NCBI GenBank assembly: GCA_963815665.1
Contig: CAWFHN010000008.1
Location: forward strand, 129,441 to 193,440
Source of the DNA: DASUPK01 sp963815665
GTDB taxonomy: Bacteria > Actinomycetota > Thermoleophilia > Solirubrobacterales > 70-9
Direction: 5' to 3'
DNA length: 64,000 nucleotides
In this document: piece by piece, positions 8,620 to 17,900 of the stretch
How positions within the stretch are numbered: the first letter of the stretch is position 1
Layout: each line of letters starts with the position of its first letter
The notes under the pieces: model-generated
Databases searched by the model: none
Seen by the model: only the letters and a program-made list of their open reading frames with translations
Told to the model about the DNA's origin: nothing
Position numbers and translations under genes: made by a program

Positions 8620-9541
8620 ATGACCGATCTGCGTCAGATTCCGCCCACCCCTCGGGTGGAAATCGACGCAGAAGGACTGCGTCGGGTTGTCGAGGCCCAG
8701 CACGGTGTGGTCAGCCGAGGGCAGCTGGCCGACGCGGGCCTAGGCGGCGGTGCGATCTCGCGGTGGCTGAAGGGCGGGCGGCTCCACCGAATCCACCCGC
8801 ACGTCTACGCCCTTGGCCACACCGCTCTTTCATTGCGGGGTCGGCTCTGGGCCGCTTTGCTCTACGCCGGGCCTGAGGCTGTCTTCAGCCACACGACGGC
8901 CGGGTGGATCTGGTCTCTCATCGATGACGCGCCAAGGCGAATCCACGTGACTACTTCCGGCCCCCGCTCCTCATTGCCAGCTGTTCGGATGCACCGATCC
9001 CGCCACGTGGATGCCGCGATGCATCGAGGCTTTCCGGTGACGGACGTCCCGCGAACGCTGCTCGACCTCGGCGGCGCCCTGTCGGCCCGCCAACTCCGTC
9101 GGGCGCTCTCCGAAGCCGACTACCGCGGGCTGCTCGACACCCGCGAGGTGGAGGCCGTGCTGCGGTGCGGACGACCGGGCTCAAGAAATCTGCGTGTTGC
9201 CCTGCAGGGCCACATGCCTCAGCTTGCTCGGACCCTGAGCGCCCTCGAGGAGCGCTTCCTCGAGCTCTGCCAATCCGCCGGGATCCGCTTGCCGGAGGTC
9301 AACGCCGCGATTGGCCGCATGCGGGTCGACGCGCTTTGGCGGGAGCAGCGAGTGGTCGTCGAGCTCGACGGCGGCCCGGCTCATGGCGGCATCGCGGCGA
9401 TGAAGCGCGACAGGCAGCGGGAGATGGGCTTGCGTGCGAAGGGGTTCCGGGTCGTCCGTTACGCCCGGTTACGCCCGGGATCAGGTCACGACCCGGCGTG
9501 AGCAGGTCGTCGAAGACTTGCGGCGCCTGCTGGGCCTGTAG
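8620..9541 (+). pseudogene. AbiEi-type/DUF559 protein with Vsr-like endonuclease fold, frameshifted by a 10-bp tandem duplication
   Basis: The N-terminal part (about 15-70) resembles the winged-helix domain of AbiEi-type antitoxin proteins (VVSRGQLADAGL, WLKGGRLHRIHPHVYAL). The C-terminal part (about 215-300) resembles the DUF559/Vsr-like nuclease fold, with RVDALW, VVELDGG and RDRQRE. As read, the frame ends at 9501 with the odd tail LRPGSGHDPA. Bases 9459-9468 are repeated exactly at 9469-9478. Removing one copy restores a family-like end (YARDQVTTRREQVVEDLRR) stopping at 9541, about 303 residues. Such proteins are common orphans in high-GC actinobacteria; the target is unknown. Confidence 0.75.
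9459..9478. repeat. 10-bp exact tandem duplication inside the DUF559 gene
   Basis: TTACGCCCGG occurs twice head to tail. The second copy shifts the reading frame of the surrounding gene by one base and replaces its last residues. Deletion of one unit restores a family-like C-terminus. Confidence 0.9.
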
Positions 9542-9546
9542 AGCAG

Positions 9547-11736
9547 CTACTGCGGGTCGACGTCCACCGAGATCGCCACCTCGCGGAGGACGCGATTGCT
9601 GACCGCGCTCCGGACCGAGTCGCGAACCGCCGCGACGGCGGCGTGGCGCTGCTCCGTCTTGACGAGCAGGCGGCGCCTGTGCTTGCCCCGCAGGCGGAAG
9701 AGCGGCGCCGGCCCGAGCAGGCCGTCGTCGGCGCTCAGGCGGTCGGCGACCAGGCCGCGCATGGTCTGGGCGGACGCCTCCACTCGATCCTCGTGCTCGC
9801 CGGCCAGGCCGATCTCAATCAGGTGAGAGAAGGGCGGGTAGCGCAGGGCGCGACGCCGCTCCAGCTCCTCGGCGAGGAACCCGCTCGCGTCGTGCCGCGC
9901 GGCGTGGCGAATGCTCGGCGCGCCGGTCGCCATCGCCTGCACCAGCACGCGCCCGCCGGCCTCGCCCCGGCCGCTCCGGCCGGCGAGCTGGGTGATCAGT
10001 GCGAAGGTGCGCTCCTCCGAGCGGAAGTCAGGAAGGCGCAGCGCGCCGTCGGCGTCCAGCACGACGCTCAGCGTGACGTCCGGGAAGTCATGTCCCTTGG
10101 CGACCATCTGGGTCCCGACGAGCACGCCGGACTCGGCCGACTCGAAGCGGCGCAGGACGTCGCCGTGCCCCCGGCCCGCCGCGCTGTCGGAGTCCAGGCG
10201 GAAGACCTCCAGCGGCGCGAGCAGCTCGTTCAACTCGGCCTCGACGCGCTGGGTCCCGGATCCGACCCGGGCGATCGTCACCGACGAGCATTCCGGGCAC
10301 GACTCGGGCTTCGGCTCGGCATGACCACAGTGATGGCAGCGCAGCGCGCCGTCGCGGTGGAGGATCAGGGAGACGTCGCAGTTCGGGCACTCCCATGCGT
10401 GCCCGCAGGAACGGCAGGTCAGATGGGTCGACCAGCCGCGGCGGTTGATCAGCAGGATCGCCTTGCCGCCAGCCGCGGCGACCTCGGTGAACGCCTCGCG
10501 CGTTCGCGGATGGAGCGGTCCGGGGACCGGGCCGCGCATGTCGACGATCTCGACCGGCGGCAGGCTTCGCCCGTCCACGCGGCTGGGCAGCTCCAGGCGC
10601 TCCAGCTCGTGCCAGCTCTCGGGGCGGGGCGTCGCGGTCCCGCAGAGCAGCACCGCTCCCGCATCGGCCGCCCGCCGCCGCGCCACCTCGCGGGCGTCGT
10701 AGCGCGGGTCGCCCTCCTGCTTGTAGGACGAATCGTGCTCCTCGTCGATCACGATCAGCGCCGGGTCGGCGACGGGAGCGAAGACGGCGGAGCGCGGGCC
10801 GACGCAGATCCGGGCCTCGCCGGACCGCAGTCGCCGCCACTCGTCGTACCGGGCGCCCGCCGGCATCTTCGAATGAAGCAGCGCGACCGAGTCTCCGAAG
10901 CGCCGCCGGAAGCGATCCATCGTCTGCGGCGTCAGGGCGATCTCCGGGACCAGGATGATCGCCCCCCTCCCCCGCGCCAGCGACTCTCGGGCGGCCTCGA
11001 GGTAGACCTCCGTCTTGCCGGAGCCGGTGACACCGTGGAGCAGCAGGGAGCGGCCGCCGCTCGACCCCTCCCTCCCCGCCAGTGACTCGATCACCGTCCC
11101 CAGGGCGGCCGTCTGATCGGCGGTGAGCTCGACGCCCTCGCGAACCGCGCCGACGCCGGGCGCGTCGTGGCGCCGCCTGCGCTCCACCTCGCGAGTGGAG
11201 ATCAGGCCACGAGACTCCAGCCGCCGCAGGGTCGCTCGGTCCGAGCCCGCCGTCGCCGCCAGCCGCCGGGCGAGCTTCGGGCCCGCCATCAGGGCGCGGA
11301 GCACCGCCTTCTGCCTCAAGCCGAGCCGCTCGCCGCCAGAGACAGCCTCGATGCCGTCGGGAGTCGCCTCGACCTCCAGCTCGACGAGCGGCCGCACCCG
11401 CCGGGCCTCTGCCCCGGTCCCGACACCGGGCGGCAGGACAAGGCCGAGCCCGCGCGCCGGGGTCGAGCAGTACTCCTCCCCGACCCAGCGCCCCAGCTCG
11501 ACGAGCTCAGGCGGCACTCCGGCATCCAGGGCCTCGAGCGGCTCCGCGAGGCGTGCCTCCGGCAGCTCGCTGCGCTCGGCCAGCCCGACGACCACCCCCA
11601 CCACGCGCCGGCGCCCGAACGGGACGACCAGCACCGATCCCACCCCGACCCCCGCCATCGCCTCGGGCAGGAGGTAGTCGAAGGGCCCGGAGACGCTCCG
11701 GGTGGTGAGCAGCGGCTCGACCTTTGCGATCGCCAT
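9547..11736 (-). CDS. priA: Primosomal protein N' (replication restart helicase)
   Basis: PriA reloads the replisome at stalled forks. The 729-residue protein has the N-terminal 3'-DNA-binding domain (SGPFDYLLP, VVPFGRRRVVGVV), Walker A GVTGSGKTE (about 235), the DEEH box, and eight zinc-binding cysteines in CRSCG, CPNCD, CHHCG and CPECS (about 436-480), followed by helicase motifs (GTQMVAKGHDFPDV, AGRSGRGEAGG). All key residues are intact, unlike the degenerate PriA of mycobacteria. Confidence 0.95.
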   Translation of the reverse strand: MAIAKVEPLLTTRSVSGPFDYLLPEAMAGVGVGSVLVVPFGRRRVVGVVVGLAERSELPEARLAEPLEALDAGVPPELVELGRWVGEEYCSTPARGLGLVLPPGVGTGAEARRVRPLVELEVEATPDGIEAVSGGERLGLRQKAVLRALMAGPKLARRLAATAGSDRATLRRLESRGLISTREVERRRRHDAPGVGAVREGVELTADQTAALGTVIESLAGREGSSGGRSLLLHGVTGSGKTEVYLEAARESLARGRGAIILVPEIALTPQTMDRFRRRFGDSVALLHSKMPAGARYDEWRRLRSGEARICVGPRSAVFAPVADPALIVIDEEHDSSYKQEGDPRYDAREVARRRAADAGAVLLCGTATPRPESWHELERLELPSRVDGRSLPPVEIVDMRGPVPGPLHPRTREAFTEVAAAGGKAILLINRRGWSTHLTCRSCGHAWECPNCDVSLILHRDGALRCHHCGHAEPKPESCPECSSVTIARVGSGTQRVEAELNELLAPLEVFRLDSDSAAGRGHGDVLRRFESAESGVLVGTQMVAKGHDFPDVTLSVVLDADGALRLPDFRSEERTFALITQLAGRSGRGEAGGRVLVQAMATGAPSIRHAARHDASGFLAEELERRRALRYPPFSHLIEIGLAGEHEDRVEASAQTMRGLVADRLSADDGLLGPAPLFRLRGKHRRRLLVKTEQRHAAVAAVRDSVRSAVSNRVLREVAISVDVDPQ

Positions 11737-11807
11737 CGACTCACCCTAGGTACGCCCGCGGACGCGGTGGACAGCCGCGATCCGAGCGGCGAGATAGGCT
11801 GGCGGTC

Positions 11808-12296
11808 GTGGATCTTCAGTCTGGGGAGAAGGTCATCTACGAGGGTCACCCCTCCTGGCGGGCGATCCTCGGCTTCTACCTGAAGGGAGCGCTGGTCGGC
11901 GCGGCCGCCGGGGTGCTCGCCGCGCTGATCAACGAAGGCGCGGGCCTCGGGGTGGTCACCTTCGTGGTCGTCCTCGCGATCACCATCCTCGCCGGCTTCA
12001 TCAGGCGGGTGGCGACCGTCTACACGATCACCGACCGCCGGCTCAACATCAAGATCGGGATCGTCTCCCGCAAGGTTCAGGAGACGCGCCTCCAGCGCGT
12101 CCAGAACGTGAACTACAACCAGGGCGTCTACGAGCGGCTCATGCAGATCGGCGACGTCGAGTTCACCACCGCCGGGACCGACGAGTCGAACTTCGTCTTC
12201 GCGGGCGTAGCTCAGCCCGAGCAGGTGGTCCAGCAGGTGGAGAGTGCGACCCCGATCCTCAGCGGCCTCCAGGGAGAGGCCGAGCCCGGAACCTAA
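11808..12296 (+). CDS. Membrane protein with bacterial PH domain (YdbS/DUF304 type)
   Basis: A 162-residue protein starting at GTG 11808. A short N-terminal GEKVIYEGHPSW motif, typical of bacterial PH-domain membrane proteins, is followed by two hydrophobic segments (about 23-70) and a PH-like beta domain (TVYTITDRRLNIKIGI, RLQRVQNVNYNQG, GDVEFTTAGTDESNFVFAGV). Function in this family is not settled. The open frame extends upstream but without family likeness. It runs convergently into metK with a 4-base overlap. Confidence 0.8.
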   Translation: MDLQSGEKVIYEGHPSWRAILGFYLKGALVGAAAGVLAALINEGAGLGVVTFVVVLAITILAGFIRRVATVYTITDRRLNIKIGIVSRKVQETRLQRVQNVNYNQGVYERLMQIGDVEFTTAGTDESNFVFAGVAQPEQVVQQVESATPILSGLQGEAEPGT

Positions 12297-13537
12297 GCCG
12301 GCGCCTCAGCCTTCGTGCCGAGCCCCGCAGCCTCGCGCAGCGCATCCGCGCGATCCGTTCGCTCCCAGGTGAAGTCGGCGTCCTCCCGGCCGAAGTGGCC
12401 GTAGGCCGCGGTCTTCTGGAAGATCGGGCGGTGCAGGTCGAGGTAGCGCCGGAACGCAGCCGGTCGCAGGTCGAAGTTCTCCTGGACGACCCTCGCGATC
12501 TCGGAGTCGGAGATCTTGCCCGTGCCGAAGGTCAGCGCCATCACCGAGACGGGATGCGCGACGCCGATCGCGTATGCGACCTGAATCTCACAGCGGTCGG
12601 CCAGGCCCGCGGCCACCACGTTCTTCGCGACGTAGCGCGCCGCATATGCGGCCGAGCGGTCCACCTTTGACGGGTCCTTGCCCGAGAACGCGCCCCCGCC
12701 ATGGCGGGCGGCGCCGCCGTAGGTGTCGACGATGATCTTGCGGCCGGTGAGCCCGGCGTCGCCGACCGGGCCGCCGATCACGAACTTCCCGGTCGGGTTG
12801 ACCATGAAGTTGTCGAGCAGCTCCGTCTCCGTGAAGAGCTCCTTGTACTCGGTGTGCAGCACGGGCTCCAGCACGTGCTCCCAGAGGTCGTTGCGGATCA
12901 TCTGCTCGCCGGCCTCCTCGCGATGCTGCGTCGAGATCAGGACCTTGGCGATCTCGACGGGGCGGTCGTTCTCGTAGCGGACGGTGACCTGGGTCTTGCC
13001 GTCGGGCCCGAGGTAGCCGATCACGCCGGCCTTGCGGACCTCGGCGAGCTGCCGGGCGAGCTGGTGGGCGACCTGAATCGGCATCGGCATCAGAGCCTTG
13101 GTCTCCCGGCTGGCGTAGCCGAACATCATTCCCTGGTCGCCGGCACCGGCCGCGTCGAGCTCGTCGGAGGACTCGCCCTCGCGCTGCTCCAGGCCCTTGT
13201 CGACGCCCTGAGCGATGTCAGGCGACTGCTCGTCGATCGCGCTGAGCACCGCGCACGCCTTGTGGTCGAAGCCGTAGCGGGGATCGTCGTAGCCGATCTT
13301 GCGGATCGTCTCGCGCGCGATCGCGGGGATGTCAACGTAGGTCTCCGTGGTGATCTCACCGGACACGACCACGAGGCCGGTGTTGACCAGGCACTCGCAG
13401 GCAACCCTGCCGCTGGAGTCCTCGGCCATCACGGCGTCGAGGACGCCGTCCGAGATCTGGTCGCAGACCTTGTCGGGATGTCCCTCCGTCACCGACTCGG
13501 AGGTGAACAGGAACTCGTTCTCTGAAAGCGGTTGCAT
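12293..13537 (-). CDS. metK: S-adenosylmethionine synthetase
   Basis: Makes SAM from methionine and ATP. The 414-residue protein has the classic FTSESVTEGHPDKVCDQISD N-terminus, GAGDQGMMFGYA, the P-loop-like GGGAFSGKDPSKVDRS and the C-terminal HFGREDADFTWE. All metal- and ATP-binding residues I can check are present. The start at 13537 has AAAAGG upstream. There is only an 11-base gap to the preceding gene, so no room for a SAM riboswitch. Confidence 0.97.
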   Translation of the reverse strand: MQPLSENEFLFTSESVTEGHPDKVCDQISDGVLDAVMAEDSSGRVACECLVNTGLVVVSGEITTETYVDIPAIARETIRKIGYDDPRYGFDHKACAVLSAIDEQSPDIAQGVDKGLEQREGESSDELDAAGAGDQGMMFGYASRETKALMPMPIQVAHQLARQLAEVRKAGVIGYLGPDGKTQVTVRYENDRPVEIAKVLISTQHREEAGEQMIRNDLWEHVLEPVLHTEYKELFTETELLDNFMVNPTGKFVIGGPVGDAGLTGRKIIVDTYGGAARHGGGAFSGKDPSKVDRSAAYAARYVAKNVVAAGLADRCEIQVAYAIGVAHPVSVMALTFGTGKISDSEIARVVQENFDLRPAAFRRYLDLHRPIFQKTAAYGHFGREDADFTWERTDRADALREAAGLGTKAEAPA

Positions 13538-13548
13538 GGTGCCTTTTC

Positions 13549-15477
13549 TCAGTGGTGGATGGCCAGAAACAGCTGCGAGCGAAGCTCCTCGTCGCTCCCT
13601 CTCACGGCGAGGCCGAGAGACTGAACGTGCGAGATGTCTTCGCTGAGCGAGGCATACAGTGGATCCTCTGCCAGGCCGGCCTGCTGGGCCAACCCCAACA
13701 CCTCATTGAGGTTGAGGAAGACTAGCGCTGAGACGTCGCTGGGGAGGTGATCCGTGGCCGCCCGGTAGGCGCCCGTGCCGGCCAGGCTGTCGCCGCTCGA
13801 GCGGACCTGGGCAATCCCCGCGGGCTGCGTCGAGATCACGAGCTTGCCGTCGAACACGGCGTAGGAGAGGTCCACGCTGGGTGAGACCTGGACCGAGTGC
13901 ACCGCGACACCGTCCACCTCCTTGGTCTGGAATGCCGGAACCTGGCCTCGCGTCGCCAGGGAGTGCACCAGCGGCGCCTGTAGCGAGGCGAGGGCGTCGT
14001 TCGCCTTCCCCTCGTCCACCCCATCGACGATCAGGCTGGCGTACGGGGTGCCGCCGGTCGGCTCCGCGACCAGTGCCGCCTGGCCGCCGAGCGCGGGGAG
14101 CAGGTCCTTGAGCGGGTCGACGCCCGCCTGCTGCTGGAGGCCCTGTGCGAGCGCCCTCAGCGACCCCGCCAGTCCCTGGGCGCCCGAGCCCGCCGTCGCC
14201 AGCGCCTTGTTGAGCGCCGGCCCCAGGTCCCCCACGCCGATGTACCCGAGCGCGCTCGATCCTGCCTCGCCCGCCAGGTCAGGCTCGAACCGCGGCAGGC
14301 TGGCGAAGACCGTGGGGCTCTGTTGCTCCAGCCTTGGGTCCAGGTCGCTGACCAGGTTGATCTCGACGCCGTCGTCGCGCGCTCGCGCGGAGGCCGCCAT
14401 CCCGGTGCTGGCGCCGTAATCGACGAAGGTGCCGAGTTGCGTCGCGGTGCCCTGGCGACCGGCGAGGAAGCGTCGGATGCCGACCGGGGAGAGATAGACC
14501 TCGGCGAGCCGGACGTCCGGCAGCGCGGCCCGAGCGGCGTCCTGGCCGGATCCCTCCAGGCCGGGAGCGTGCCCGGACCTGGCGTCGAGCGCGGCGCGGA
14601 CGGCGGCCACGCTGCCGAACAGCACCTGGTCGCCCAAGTGAGCTGTGGCGAGACCGGTGGCGTAGACGCTCAGCGTCGCGTCCCCCACCTTCGCCTGCTT
14701 GGCCGCGCCGCCGGGCGAGAGGGTGGCGAGGAACCGGTTCGCCTTGCCCTCATCCCCGGCTCCCACGATGTAGGCCTCGGGCGTCGTCTTCTTCGGCCCG
14801 GGGACACCCACCAGGGCAAGGTCGTCCTTCGCCCACGGCAGGACCTCGTGCGAGAGATCGATCGGCCTGCCGGACGGGATGGCGAGCGCGCTCGTGTCGC
14901 TCTGCAGGAGCGCGGTGATATTCGGGAGCTCGTCGCCGAGGTCGCCGGCGAGGTCCGACTGATGGCTGTCTCCGTTGACCGTAACGTGCGCGTAGATCAC
15001 GGCGTCCCTGGGCACGTAGGCGATCGTGTCGTTGGAGGGCGCGCACTCCTTCGCCGCCGAGATCTCGCAGGGGACGCCCGGCACCGGCAGGAACTTGACG
15101 ATCAGATAGAGGACGGCCACACCGGCGACGGCGAAGATCCGCCGGCGCGTCGCCCGGGAGCGCCTGGACCACCACTGGGCGAGCGCCTTTCCGGCCCGCT
15201 TCAGCCGGCGCCCGGCGATCTGCGCCTTCTCCCTGAGCCAGTAGCCGATCGCCCGGAGGCGGGTGTGCAACCGGAACCAGAGATCGCCCTCGGTCTTCGG
15301 CTTGGGTATCTCCACCTTCGGCAGCTTCGGGCGCCCCAGCTTCGGCGCTCGGGGCCTGGGCAGGCTCAACCGTCGCCGGAACCGCGCGCGGCGGCGCTCC
15401 TTGCCCTGCTCGCTCTTGTCGCCGGCCTCTTCAGGGGCCTTCTTGCCCCAGGGCTCACCGGGTTGATGCGTGCTCAC
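13549..15477 (-). CDS. DUF3352-like single-pass membrane protein
   Basis: A 642-residue protein. The first ~120 residues are very basic and proline-rich (cytoplasmic tail), followed by one membrane helix (FAVAGVAVLYLIVKFLPV) and a large extracytoplasmic domain resembling DUF3352 (a conserved family of unknown role). Two similar halves can be made out (DDLALVGVP..., AALVAEP..., both followed by ANxxLA-like helices), suggesting an internal duplication. It lies between der and metK on the same strand. Confidence 0.7.
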   Translation of the reverse strand: MSTHQPGEPWGKKAPEEAGDKSEQGKERRRARFRRRLSLPRPRAPKLGRPKLPKVEIPKPKTEGDLWFRLHTRLRAIGYWLREKAQIAGRRLKRAGKALAQWWSRRSRATRRRIFAVAGVAVLYLIVKFLPVPGVPCEISAAKECAPSNDTIAYVPRDAVIYAHVTVNGDSHQSDLAGDLGDELPNITALLQSDTSALAIPSGRPIDLSHEVLPWAKDDLALVGVPGPKKTTPEAYIVGAGDEGKANRFLATLSPGGAAKQAKVGDATLSVYATGLATAHLGDQVLFGSVAAVRAALDARSGHAPGLEGSGQDAARAALPDVRLAEVYLSPVGIRRFLAGRQGTATQLGTFVDYGASTGMAASARARDDGVEINLVSDLDPRLEQQSPTVFASLPRFEPDLAGEAGSSALGYIGVGDLGPALNKALATAGSGAQGLAGSLRALAQGLQQQAGVDPLKDLLPALGGQAALVAEPTGGTPYASLIVDGVDEGKANDALASLQAPLVHSLATRGQVPAFQTKEVDGVAVHSVQVSPSVDLSYAVFDGKLVISTQPAGIAQVRSSGDSLAGTGAYRAATDHLPSDVSALVFLNLNEVLGLAQQAGLAEDPLYASLSEDISHVQSLGLAVRGSDEELRSQLFLAIHH

Positions 15478-15487
15478 GGATCCGCCG

Positions 15488-16879
15488 TTATACCCGGCTC
15501 GCCCGCTGGCCGCTCCGGTTCCCGCGCCCCTTCTTGGGCACGTAGTCGATCACCAGCGGGACGCCCTGGAGCGAGTAGGCGTCGCGGAGCCGGTTCTCGA
15601 GATGGAAGGCCCAGTCGCGGGTGATCAGCTTGCGGTCGTTCACCTGGATCGCGAAGCGGGGCGGCCTTCGCCCGACCTGCGCGGCGTAGTAGAGGCGAAG
15701 GCGCCTGCCGTGCCGCTGCGGCGGCGGGCGGTCCGCGACAACCCTGGCGACGAACTTGTTGAGCTCCGGCGTCGGTATGCGCTCGGCCGCCCGCTCCGCG
15801 AGCTGTATCGCCTGGGTCAACACGGCCCCGACACCGCGGCCCGTGATCGCCGAGCACGTGAGCACGGGCGGGCGAAGCCGGTTCTTCTGCAGCACGCGGG
15901 CGCGGGCGTCCTCGAGATCGGTCCGCGAGGCGTCCCACTTATTGAAGGCCAGGACCGTGGCGCAGCCGGATCGCATCGCGAGCTCCGCCACCCGCAGGTC
16001 CTCGCTGGTCAACCCCTCGATCGCGTCGCAGACGACGATCGCGGCGTCGGCGCGCTCGGCGGCGCGCTCGGCGCGGAGCTGGGCGTAGTAGCCGACCGAC
16101 CCGCCGACCTTCGACCGCCTCCGAAGCCCCGCCGTGTCGACCAGGACGATCCGCTTGCCCTCGACCTCCGCCTCGGTGTCGACCGGATCGCGGGTCGTGC
16201 CCGCCCGCTCGCTGACGATCACCCGCTCGGATCCGAGCAGCGCGTTGAGCAGCGAGGACTTGCCGACGTTCGGCCGCCCCAGGATCGCCACACGCGGGAT
16301 CCCGTCCTCGTCGCCCTCGACCGCATCCCCCCGCTGGGCCTCGAGCAGCTCGACCAGGCGGTCGAGCAGGTCGCCCGTCCCGAGCCCGTGGTTGGCAGAT
16401 ACCGGCAGCGGATCTCCCAGGCCGAGGCCGTGGAGCTCCGCGGCGAGTGCCTCGTCATCGGGGCGGTCGATCTTGTTGGCGGCGACGACGACCGGGCGGC
16501 CCGAGCGGCGCAGCAGGTCCGCGAGCTCGGCGTCGCCGGGGCCGAGGCCGCTGCGCGCATCGACCACGATCAGGATCACCTCCGCCTCCTCGATCGCCGC
16601 CTGCGCCTGGGCCTGCACGGCGCGGGCGAGCTGGTCCGAGTCGGCCAGGTCGACGCCGCCGGTGTCGATCAGATCGAAGGAGAGACCGTTCCACTCGCAT
16701 TCGAGCGCACGACGGTCGCGGGTCACCCCGGGTTCGGCGTCGGTGACGGCCTCGCGACCGCCGGCCAGCCGGTTGATCAAGGTGCTCTTGCCGGCGTTGG
16801 GGAAGCCGACGACCGCCACCGCGGGGCGGCGTCGCAGCGCACGTGCCGGGGGGACTGAGCCGGTGCCCTGGGCGCTCAC
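15488..16879 (-). CDS. der: Ribosome assembly GTPase Der
   Basis: Der (EngA) acts in 50S subunit maturation. The 463 residues contain two tandem G domains: the first with GFPNAGKST, DTGG and NKID; the second with GRPNVGKSS, DTAG and NKWD. A C-terminal KH-like domain follows, ending in a basic tail. The start overlaps the cmk stop by four bases, a conserved cmk-der arrangement. Confidence 0.96.
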   Translation of the reverse strand: MSAQGTGSVPPARALRRRPAVAVVGFPNAGKSTLINRLAGGREAVTDAEPGVTRDRRALECEWNGLSFDLIDTGGVDLADSDQLARAVQAQAQAAIEEAEVILIVVDARSGLGPGDAELADLLRRSGRPVVVAANKIDRPDDEALAAELHGLGLGDPLPVSANHGLGTGDLLDRLVELLEAQRGDAVEGDEDGIPRVAILGRPNVGKSSLLNALLGSERVIVSERAGTTRDPVDTEAEVEGKRIVLVDTAGLRRRSKVGGSVGYYAQLRAERAAERADAAIVVCDAIEGLTSEDLRVAELAMRSGCATVLAFNKWDASRTDLEDARARVLQKNRLRPPVLTCSAITGRGVGAVLTQAIQLAERAAERIPTPELNKFVARVVADRPPPQRHGRRLRLYYAAQVGRRPPRFAIQVNDRKLITRDWAFHLENRLRDAYSLQGVPLVIDYVPKKGRGNRSGQRASRV

Positions 16880-17514
16880 GCGACCCCCCTCTCACGCGCG
16901 AGCTCGGCGATTCGCTCGACGACCTGCTCGGGCGAGAGATCGGTGGTGTCGACCGAGACCGAGTCGTCCGCGGCGCGGAGCGGGCTGTCCGCGCGGTCCT
17001 GATCGCGCCGGTCGCGGTCCCTCATGTCCTCCTGGACCTTGGCGACCGATTCGCCGCTGTCGGCCGCCCGCCGCCGGGCCCGCTCCCCCTCGTCCGCCGT
17101 GAGAAAGATCTTGAGCGGGGAGTCCGGGCTCACCACCGTGCCGATGTCGCGCCCCTCGGCCACGTAATCGCCCGCCGCGATCAGCTCCCGCTGGCGCTTC
17201 ACCATCGCCCGCCTGACCTGAGGATGGACCGAGACATGCGAGGCGGCGATCGTCACCTCGGGCGAGCGGATCCGGCCCTCGACGGGATTCCCATCGAGCC
17301 GGATCGAACCGCCGTCGAAGCCGATGTCGAGGCTCCAGGCCAGCTCGCCGAGCCTCTCGCCGTCCTCGACGTCGATTCCACGGTCCCTGGCTGCAAGGGC
17401 CACGCAGCGGTACATGGCCCCGGAATCGAGGTAGGTGAAGCCGAGGGCCCTGGCGACGCCGTGGGCCACCGTTGACTTGCCGGCCCCGGCGGGGCCGTCG
17501 ATCGCGATCACCAT
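16876..17514 (-). CDS. cmk: Cytidylate kinase
   Basis: Phosphorylates CMP and dCMP. A 212-residue P-loop kinase with IDGPAGAGKST at the N-terminus, YLDSGAMYR, the CMP-binding insert (IRSPEVTIAASHVS) and AEGRDIGTVV. The ATG at 17514 gives the standard MVIAIDGPAG start. First gene of the cmk-der pair. Confidence 0.95.
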   Translation of the reverse strand: MVIAIDGPAGAGKSTVAHGVARALGFTYLDSGAMYRCVALAARDRGIDVEDGERLGELAWSLDIGFDGGSIRLDGNPVEGRIRSPEVTIAASHVSVHPQVRRAMVKRQRELIAAGDYVAEGRDIGTVVSPDSPLKIFLTADEGERARRRAADSGESVAKVQEDMRDRDRRDQDRADSPLRAADDSVSVDTTDLSPEQVVERIAELARERGVA

Positions 17515-17570
17515 GCCTGCATTAAACGGTTTCCCCTGGTACGGAGGTGGATATAGAGTGCCGTTTGAGC

Positions 17571-17900
17571 ATGGACAGCTGGAACCTGAATGAGATGGAC
17601 GTGGAGCCGCGGGCGCCACAGGTCCTCGATTCCGAAACCGAGGGCCGCGCGATCGTGATCAACCTTCCCAAGGGCGAGCAGCTGCAGGAGCATCAGGTCC
17701 ACGAGCGCGCCTGGGTGCTGGTTGTCGATGGCAATGTCGAGATCAACACGCCCGATGGCAAGTGGGCCGCGGGCGGCGCTGGACTGCTCGCCGTCTTCGA
17801 CCCGAAGGAGCGCCACGAGGTGCAGGCGGTCGAGGACTCCCGGATCCTGCTCGTGCTCTCCCCGTGGCCCGGGGACGGGCATCCATCTCAGAAGCCCTAG
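17571..17900 (+). CDS. Small cupin-domain protein
   Basis: A single-domain cupin of about 109 residues. Cupin motif 1 is recognisable in the region EHQVHERAWVLVVDGNVEI and motif 2 in FDPKERHEVQAV. The His/Glu metal ligands (HQVHE, H in RHEV) are present, so metal binding is likely. The reaction is unknown; such stand-alone cupins are often sensors or small-molecule isomerases. A GTG at 17547 is an alternative start. It overlaps aroA convergently by four bases. Confidence 0.75.
   Translation: MDSWNLNEMDVEPRAPQVLDSETEGRAIVINLPKGEQLQEHQVHERAWVLVVDGNVEINTPDGKWAAGGAGLLAVFDPKERHEVQAVEDSRILLVLSPWPGDGHPSQKP

Noticed and set aside
13538..13548. SAM riboswitch before metK
   Set aside because: Only 11 bases separate metK from the preceding gene.
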